Shown here one piece after another: positions 59,725-64,000 of a stretch of DNA of 64,000 nucleotides. Position numbers and translations under genes: made by a program. Location: the NCBI GenBank assembly GCA_937900465.1, contig CALCEJ010000155.1, forward strand, positions 1-64,000, read 5' to 3'. This DNA comes from an uncultured Bacteroidales bacterium (GTDB taxonomy: Bacteria > Bacteroidota > Bacteroidia > Bacteroidales > UBA932). The number at the start of each line of letters is the position of its first letter. Position 1 is the stretch's first letter. Below the pieces are notes generated by a model. It was given only the letters and a program-made list of their open reading frames with translations, had not been told where the DNA came from and did no database searches.

Positions 59725-61029
59725 TTAAAGATTTGCCCCCCAGATATCTCTGTTAATAGTTACACCACTTTCATTCTTGGACTCCCAGCCAGCATTACAC
59801 TCGTTGTAAAAGCGGTACTTAACGGTCTTTGTGCCATAAACGGAAGTGGCGAATTCGTAGTAAAAAATGTAGCCGTTATTGTCGGCATTCCTTTCTTGAA
59901 TTGCGTTGGTATCCGGAGTTGATAGTCCATCCCACGTGACAAATTTAACCACGGAAGTCCCCGAACCCTGAGTTTGCCATATTGTCCATTGGCTATCGCT
60001 CATATATACATAGATCCTGTATGTGGTTTTCAAAGAGCTTTCGGTTGTATCAAAAGTAAAGTCGCGATAGAGCCAAACGGCATCTGAGGCAGACACATAA
60101 GTGCCGTTTTTGAATACTTGCAAACAAACGGGATCACCTGTTTTTGACCAGCTCAATGTCGGAAGAATACACCACTTTGTGGTGCCGTCAGAAAGGACGT
60201 TGAGTGTAAGGTAGGACTTGGTTTCATAGTTGATGGTAGAGCCGTCTGTTGCGAAGAAACGTGCTTCGTCGACCTTGTCGTCGTCGTTGAATACAAAGAT
60301 ATGACCGTCAACATCCACCGGCTTCATATTCTTAATTGTTCCTGCGGTGAAGGACTTTGCTGAAGTGGTGGACTTTGTTGCGATGTCATTGCTGTTGTCA
60401 TCCTGAACGGACACGGTGAAGGTGGTCGTAGAGGCATCAACAGGAATATATGCAACGACAGTTCCGCGGGAGCCGAGGGAAATGCCAGAAACCGTCACGT
60501 CATTAACGTCTCCGTCAAAAACCACCTTGTTCGCAAACGTAGGCACATTCGTAAACGTTACCTTCAGGAGGGCGTTCTGATGGCTGAGGGTCACAGCGTT
60601 GTCGGATATGGTTCCGGACATCCTGATTGCATCGGCACCAAGTGCGCCGGCGAGGCTGGCGATTTCGGTGGGGAGAGCGGTGTCGCTGAAGTCTGCGGTA
60701 TAAGGATATTTTACCTCAGCGGGGGTGCCGTTCATCGTTCCGGTATAGGTGAAGCGGGCGGACTGGCTTCCGCCGGTTTCGGCAGTGAACTGGTAGACAT
60801 CGCCCGTGGTGGTCTTAACAGCGATAGCGTCGCCAGCAGTCCAGGTGAAGGTTCCGTCAGTGCTAGAGATTGCGGCTTTGGTGTCAGCGTCGACAAGGTC
60901 CGGGATGGACACGAAGAGTTCGTGAATGTCCGATCCGTTGGTGGCGGCGAGGTCATCATTGATGCTGGCCTCTTTTGCGCAGGAGGCAAGGGCTGCGACG
61001 GCAGCGAGAATGTAGATGTACTTTTTCAT
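59725..61029 (-). CDS. Fimbrillin-like lipoprotein
   Basis: 434 residues from the ATG at 61027-61029. MKKYIYILAAVAALASC is a lipoprotein signal. The N-terminal ~250 residues are fimbrillin-like (TKAAISSTDGTFTWTAGDAI, a hallmark, and VTLSHQNALLKVTFTNVPTF). The C-terminal ~180 residues are two beta modules rich in W and Y (KWCILPTLSWSKTGDPVCLQ, YRIYVYMSDSQWTIWQTQGS), likely for ligand binding. It lies 19 bp after the small peptide gene at 61049-61189 and has its own terminator. The promoter appears to lie in an invertible segment (61261-61416), at present facing this gene. Confidence 0.75.
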   Translation of the reverse strand: MKKYIYILAAVAALASCAKEASINDDLAATNGSDIHELFVSIPDLVDADTKAAISSTDGTFTWTAGDAIAVKTTTGDVYQFTAETGGSQSARFTYTGTMNGTPAEVKYPYTADFSDTALPTEIASLAGALGADAIRMSGTISDNAVTLSHQNALLKVTFTNVPTFANKVVFDGDVNDVTVSGISLGSRGTVVAYIPVDASTTTFTVSVQDDNSNDIATKSTTSAKSFTAGTIKNMKPVDVDGHIFVFNDDDKVDEARFFATDGSTINYETKSYLTLNVLSDGTTKWCILPTLSWSKTGDPVCLQVFKNGTYVSASDAVWLYRDFTFDTTESSLKTTYRIYVYMSDSQWTIWQTQGSGTSVVKFVTWDGLSTPDTNAIQERNADNNGYIFYYEFATSVYGTKTVKYRFYNECNAGWESKNESGVTINRDIWGANL

Positions 61030-61048
61030 AATCGTTCCGATTTTAGTA

Positions 61049-61189
61049 TTACCAATCCTCTTCGCTGCTGTCCCATCCAGAGACATTTCCTCCTCGTACG
61101 GTTCCTACGGATCCGTCCAGGAAATCCTTTTCGAAGCGAACCTCCGTCATCTCAGTGACGGGCGCGTCGTAGCTTTGTTTTTTGTCCAT
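61049..61189 (-). CDS. Small Y-x-A-P peptide B (46 residues)
   Basis: Opens MDKKQSYDAPVTEMTEVRFE, then KDFLDGS, a glycine-rich part and the end GWDSSEEDW. No signal peptide. Same layout as peptides A (19441) and C (61444): aromatic-x-A-P, a short amphipathic stretch ending in Glu, F-L-x-G-S, and an acidic tryptophan tail. It starts 19 bp upstream of the fimbrillin-like gene on the same strand and was missed by length cut-offs. It may be a secretion or assembly partner, a chaperone-like factor, or a precursor peptide. Nothing in the sequence settles which. Confidence 0.6.
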   Translation of the reverse strand: MDKKQSYDAPVTEMTEVRFEKDFLDGSVGTVRGGNVSGWDSSEEDW

Positions 61190-61217
61190 AGTGTTATAAT
61201 TTTTAATTTGTATTTTC

Positions 61218-61257
61218 CTTTTCTCCGTCCCCCGCAGCTTTTCTCCGTCCCCGCAGC
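61218..61257. repeat. Short tandem repeat in the leader
   Basis: Two units of TTTTCTCCGTCCCC(C)GCAGC in tandem, between the left inverted repeat and the start of peptide B. Confidence 0.6.
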
Positions 61258-61260
61258 GGA

Positions 61261-61416
61261 CTTTATCTTGCTGCTAATGATTTGGCTATCAAACGCCACA
61301 AATGCAACAAATGCCAAATCCTTGCAAATATAGCATTTTCTCCCAAAGATTATCCTTTTTTCTGAAAGAAAAAGCTCATCCCCCTTGATATTCACACCCT
61401 TAGCAGCAAGATAAAG
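61261..61416. promoter_or_regulatory. Candidate invertible promoter segment
   Basis: CTTTATCTTGCTGCTAA (61261-61277) and its exact complement (61400-61416) bracket 122 bp. The only TAnnTTTG match inside is TATATTTG on the minus strand (61325-61332), facing peptide B and the fimbrillin-like gene. No such box faces peptide C. Inversion would turn the promoter toward peptide C and the lipoprotein at 61600, about 85 nt from its start. No invertase gene is adjacent, but a serine recombinase and a tyrosine recombinase are in the island at 21-24 kb. Confidence 0.6.
61325..61332 (-). promoter_or_regulatory. -7 box inside the candidate invertible segment
   Basis: The minus strand reads TATATTTG. The leader to peptide B would be about 130 nt. 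A TTTG lies 11 bp upstream, too close for a standard -33 element. Confidence 0.5.
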
Positions 61417-61443
61417 ACAATATAAACACAAAATGATAACACG

Positions 61444-61578
61444 ATGAAAGAAAAAATGTTTTACACAGCTCCTGAGATGGAGCAAGTGGTGGTTAAAGCA
61501 GAGGTTAACTTCCTGACTAGCGGATCAGCTTCCGTAGAAACTCTTAATAAAGTCGACGGATCTTGGGACGAGGATTAA
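61444..61578 (+). CDS. Small Y-x-A-P peptide C (44 residues)
   Basis: Opens MKEKMFYTAPEMEQVVVKAE, then VNFLTSGSASVE and ends VDGSWDED. It is the plus-strand counterpart of peptide B across the inverted-repeat segment, and starts 21 bp upstream of the lipoprotein gene at 61600. Similarity to peptide B: FY-T-AP / SY-D-AP, V-x-x-E / R-F-E-K, FL-x-x-GS / FL-x-GS, and GSWDED / GWDSSEED. The function is unknown. Confidence 0.6.
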   Translation: MKEKMFYTAPEMEQVVVKAEVNFLTSGSASVETLNKVDGSWDED

Positions 61579-61599
61579 CAGATTAAAGTGAGAACAACT

Positions 61600-62763
61600 A
61601 TGAAGAAGTATTTGCTTATAGCTGCAGTCTGCCTTATTGCAGCGTCTTGTCAAAAAGAAGAAGGACAAGAACATAGGGGCTTGTCTCTTTCTGCTAGTCT
61701 TGAACAGACATCCAGCGTGACAAAGGCATCTCTTAATGACAGTCGCCAGACGCTTTGGGCTACGGGAGACGTCATTCGTGTCTACGTGGAGAACGATGCC
61801 GGTAACTGGCATACTAATGCCCCGTTCAATCTTACTTCCGGGGATGGAAAAACCAATGCGGTCTTTACCTGTGAAACTGATTACAGTTCCGGAAATAAGT
61901 GGAACGTAGGAGCCTTTTTCCCTTATTTTGAGCAAAGTGCAGGTAACGGAAGCAATATTAGCTCCGGCAATATGTATTTCTATCTTCCTGAGGGCTACTA
62001 TGGCTACACTACCGGGAAAACATACCTGCCATTAATTGCCGATATGAGCGGAGGTTCCACGCAGCCTACAAGTATCTCCTTCAAGCACGTCGGCGGTGCT
62101 GTTGTCCTGAATCTCACAAATGTTCCTGGACCGGCACATTCAATAGGTATGACCGTTTCCGGCAAGAATGTATTTGGATGGCTTGGATCTGTGGCGGTGG
62201 GAGACGCCGGATCTGCTTCCGGAATCCTGACTGCATCCAGCGGCACGAATAGCACTGTTTGGCTGAATTTTGATGAAAACGGTTCCACGCCTCGCTCTTT
62301 CCAGTTCGTGTTCCCTGTCCCGACGATCAGTTCATCGTGCGACTATTCCTTCTCAATGTATGACAAGAACAACTTGAAGATTTGGAGCAAGACTGCATCA
62401 AGCCAGCCGGCTATAGGTCGTGCTGAGGCTTTGGTTATGCCGGATAAGGCAGTTTCTCCTGTCCCTCAGGAGATATATCTTGCCGGATATATCAATGGTG
62501 AAGATAAATATCCGACGTCCGGAAATGATCTCAAATTTGTGGATGGAACGCTGACCGTCAGTTTGACACAGGACAGTTATGTTTTATTGAATAACAATAG
62601 CGACAAAAGGTATTTGTTAAGCGCATACAGCGAATCAACAGACCCGGTAACATTCAGTGTAGATAATGAAAATTACGATTATAAACTGAAAGTCCCGAGT
62701 GGAACCAGGACATTTACTCTTACGTATAATTCTGATGGATCTATTACGCTTTCATACGTATAG
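61600..62763 (+). CDS. Fimbrillin-like lipoprotein with C-terminal SusE-like module
   Basis: 387 residues from the ATG at 61600. MKKYLLIAAVCLIAASC is a lipoprotein signal. Residues ~25-285 are fimbrillin-like (TKASLNDSRQTLWATGDVIR near 45, SISFKHVGGAVVLNLTNVPG near 165). The last ~95 residues, from EIYLAGYINGEDKYPTSGND to TLTYNSDGSITLSYV, resemble SusE/F C-terminal modules. It is paired with peptide C just upstream and appears to lack a promoter in the present orientation of the inverted-repeat segment. A strong terminator follows. Confidence 0.72.
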   Translation: MKKYLLIAAVCLIAASCQKEEGQEHRGLSLSASLEQTSSVTKASLNDSRQTLWATGDVIRVYVENDAGNWHTNAPFNLTSGDGKTNAVFTCETDYSSGNKWNVGAFFPYFEQSAGNGSNISSGNMYFYLPEGYYGYTTGKTYLPLIADMSGGSTQPTSISFKHVGGAVVLNLTNVPGPAHSIGMTVSGKNVFGWLGSVAVGDAGSASGILTASSGTNSTVWLNFDENGSTPRSFQFVFPVPTISSSCDYSFSMYDKNNLKIWSKTASSQPAIGRAEALVMPDKAVSPVPQEIYLAGYINGEDKYPTSGNDLKFVDGTLTVSLTQDSYVLLNNNSDKRYLLSAYSESTDPVTFSVDNENYDYKLKVPSGTRTFTLTYNSDGSITLSYV

Positions 62764-62789
62764 TCACAGAGAGAAATTGTCTTACTCTT

Positions 62790-62818
62790 CGGCCATCCTT
62801 CGGGGTGGCCGTTTTTTT
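62790..62818 (+). terminator. Terminator of the lipoprotein at 61600
   Basis: CGGCCATCC and GGGTGGCCG pair (one wobble) around TTCG, followed by seven T. Confidence 0.85.
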
Positions 62819-62911
62819 GCGGAGGGTGCGCCGGCGGTTTACGGAGGGTGCGCCGGCGGGTTGGGCCTTGCGGAATGTCAACGGGCAGTTCTGCGTGCGG
62901 CGAGTGAGAGA
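62819..62911. repeat. GC-rich stretch with a short tandem repeat
   Basis: Two units of GCGGAGGGTGCGCCGGCGG type in tandem (about 62819-62860), then unremarkable GC-rich sequence leading into the REP-like copy C. Confidence 0.5.
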
Positions 62912-63047
62912 TTTGCGGAAGGTCTGATCAAAGGTGACAGACCTTCCGCGGGGGAAAGGCCGTGGAGGTGTGTCTGGCCGATGGTGTTTGCGGAAGGTGT
63001 GCGGGATTTGAGCAGACCTTCCGCAAACGCATGCAGACCTTCCGCGG
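62912..63047. repeat. REP-like cruciform repeat, copy C (divergent stem)
   Basis: Units in the order GCGGAAGGTCTGAT (forward), AGACCTTCCGC (reverse, near 62938), GCGGAAGGTGTG (forward, near 62990), AGACCTTCCGC (reverse, twice, near 63014 and 63035). The core GGTCTGAT, a central GGCCGAT and the overall spacing match copies A and B, while the stem bases changed on both sides from CACAAGG to CGGAAGG. Confidence 0.7.
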
Positions 63048-63130
63048 CGATGGAGGGTGACTCTCTGCGTGGTGGAACTCTTCGCGGCGATGGAGGGTGA
63101 CTCTCTGCGTGGTGGAACTCTTCGCGGCGA
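63043..63130. repeat. 40-bp tandem repeat
   Basis: Two exact 40-bp units (63043-63082 and 63083-63122) plus 8 bases of a third, between REP-like copy C and the stop codon of the deformylase gene. Confidence 0.85.
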
Positions 63131-63143
63131 AGCAGTGTCGCTC

Positions 63144-63782
63144 TCAGCGGGCCTCGTTCGCGGACAATTCTGCCGCCCAGGCCTCATCGACGAACACCGT
63201 ATCGGCCCGGTCGATGTAGAGGATGCCGTCGAGGTGGTCGCACTCGTGCTGGAATATGATTGCGGTATAGCCCTCGACAGTTTCTCTCCGGGGGGTATGC
63301 CTGTATGGGTCCAGATAGGAAATGACGACCTTGCTGTAGCGGGGAACAAGGCCTCTCATCGGCGGAACGGAAAGACAGCCCTCGGGGCCGGAGGTGACCT
63401 CACCGAGACGTTCCTCTATATGGAGATTAAGATAGCACTCGAAGGGCTCTCCCGGCTTGTCGAACCTTTGGACCCAGGCGATTCTCCGCCCGATTCCGAC
63501 CTGTGGCGCGGCTATTCCAACCCCGTCTTGGGAGGGGTGCCGTACGGTGTAAAGCATCCTTGCCGTGAGGGTTTTCAGGTCCTTCGACCGGAGCTCTGCG
63601 CGGCTGAGGTCCCTGGAGGGGGTCCGGAGAATCGCGCTGTCAAGGGAGATAACCGTAACGTAGAGGAGGGAGTCCTCCGAGGAACGGATGATCTGCCTTT
63701 CCGCCCTTGAAAAGCGGGGCGGGACAAGCCCCGCCACAACAAGTAGAATAGCAGGGAGTAAAAGCCAGAGAATTTTTCTCAA
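63144..63782 (-). CDS. def: Peptide deformylase with N-terminal signal/anchor
   Basis: 212 residues. Removes the formyl group from N-terminal methionine. All three metal-site motifs are present: GVGIAAPQVG, EGCLSVP and QHECDHLDG. Unusually, it begins with a hydrophobic segment, ILWLLLPAILLVVAGLVPPR, followed by a ~45-residue spacer before the enzyme domain, so it should be exported or membrane-bound. The start must be TTG at 63780-63782, because stop codons lie just upstream and no ATG occurs before the domain. A TACCTTTG box lies at 63807-63814. Classical cytosolic deformylases lack such a segment. Confidence 0.85.
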   Translation of the reverse strand: MRKILWLLLPAILLVVAGLVPPRFSRAERQIIRSSEDSLLYVTVISLDSAILRTPSRDLSRAELRSKDLKTLTARMLYTVRHPSQDGVGIAAPQVGIGRRIAWVQRFDKPGEPFECYLNLHIEERLGEVTSGPEGCLSVPPMRGLVPRYSKVVISYLDPYRHTPRRETVEGYTAIIFQHECDHLDGILYIDRADTVFVDEAWAAELSANEAR

Positions 63783-63806
63783 ACGAGGGTTTCTTTATTA
63801 CATCTG

Positions 63807-63862
63807 CAAAGGTACAAAAACACCTCAAAGTGAACAACATTGGGAAAAAATATTTATTTTTG
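63807..63862. promoter_or_regulatory. Divergent -7 boxes between def and the transporter gene
   Basis: The minus strand reads TACCTTTG at 63807-63814 (def). The plus strand reads TATTTTTG at 63855-63862 (transporter). Both match TAnnTTTG. Confidence 0.5.
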
Positions 63863-63894
63863 TGGGCTAGATACAGTGTAACGAGACCACATTT

Positions 63895-64000
63895 ATGAGT
63901 AGCACAAAAAGAGACCTGACGTTCCGGCAGCTGGTTGACCTTAGCTTTGGATTCTTCGGAGTCCAGATTGCTTATGCCCTCCAGAGCGCGAACATTAGCC
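63895..64000 (+). CDS. MFS sugar transporter, SLC45-like (5' end only)
   Basis: The visible 35 residues read MSSTKRDLTFRQLVDLSFG then FFGVQIAYALQSANIS before the right edge. This F-G-x-Q-x-x-x-A-L-Q-x-A-N-x-S opening is typical of SLC45-type (sucrose/maltose-type) major facilitator transporters common in Bacteroidota. It could import maltose or other glucosides, which would fit the nearby amylase. Only the first helix is visible. Confidence 0.7.
   Translation, partial: MSSTKRDLTFRQLVDLSFGFFGVQIAYALQSANIS

Noticed and set aside
1..64000. CRISPR array or rRNA operon
   Set aside because: No regularly spaced direct repeats of CRISPR type and no rRNA sequence were seen. One tRNA only.

Overview
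The window looks like a chromosomal segment of a Bacteroidales-type Bacteroidota. The signs are: many promoters of the Bacteroidota form (TTTG, about 20 bp, then TAnnTTTG a few bases before the transcript); almost no purine-rich ribosome sites; lipoproteins of the fimbrillin, BACON and SusG-like amylase types; DUF3868/DUF3575 fimbrial partners; and an Rnf operon in the order BCDGEA behind an RseC-like gene. The backbone is fairly GC-rich. Genus cannot be fixed from the sequence alone.

Layout. 1-16.0 kb is mostly housekeeping: the first codons of uvrA, a ROK sugar kinase with an MFS sugar transporter, an AraC regulator, lysS plus an rRNA/tRNA methyltransferase, ssb, a flippase-like membrane protein, a PfkB kinase, xth, cysS, folD and two related lipoproteins. 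16.47-34.52 kb is accessory DNA next to tRNA-Leu(TAA). It reads as two tandem integrative units that share the same left and right ends. The left unit (4.8 kb) has no integrase and carries two FISUMP-type surface lipoproteins and a 47-residue peptide. The right unit (13.2 kb) carries a tyrosine integrase, an excisionase-like HTH protein, a serine recombinase, a complete DpnII-type restriction-modification system, an orphan cytosine methyltransferase and several unknown genes. 34.6-46.3 kb is a long co-directional run: two M23 peptidases, a MerR regulator, Nif3, a zinc-ribbon coiled-coil protein, dnaB, a DUF3108 protein, rseC and rnfBCDGEA. 46.3-57.6 kb holds a small outer membrane protein, a Cthe_2159-type beta-helix lipoprotein and a tight minus-strand operon. 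That operon joins a GH13 amylase to two fimbrillins, one carrying the same starch-module type as the amylase, and to DUF3575/DUF3868 fimbrial proteins. 57.6-64 kb has small lipoprotein, GNAT and deacylase genes, a divergent pair of peptide-plus-lipoprotein units, an exported peptide deformylase and the start of an SLC45-like sugar transporter.

Most unusual points. (1) Two genes, the RNA methyltransferase and cysS, carry in-frame palindromic inserts: a near-identical 38-nt core in the same frame, bracketed by perfect stems that differ between the copies. (2) A 156-bp segment with perfect 17-bp inverted repeats and one outward promoter box lies between two divergent peptide-lipoprotein units and looks like an invertible promoter switch. 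(3) Three short peptides (44-47 residues, shared Y-x-A-P pattern) each sit about 20 bp upstream of a surface lipoprotein gene. (4) A FISUMP lipoprotein in the integrase-less cassette ends in what looks like a diversity-generating-retroelement variable region, with no reverse transcriptase in the window. (5) Three REP-like cruciform repeats, two different palindromic or iterated motifs inside the island, and a 41-bp duplication at the 3' end of xth add further structure.

How parts work together. The amylase-fimbria operon and the flanking sugar transporters point to surface starch handling. The Rnf complex supplies ion-motive electron transfer between ferredoxin and NAD. The tRNA-Leu island supplies DNA defence and surface variation.
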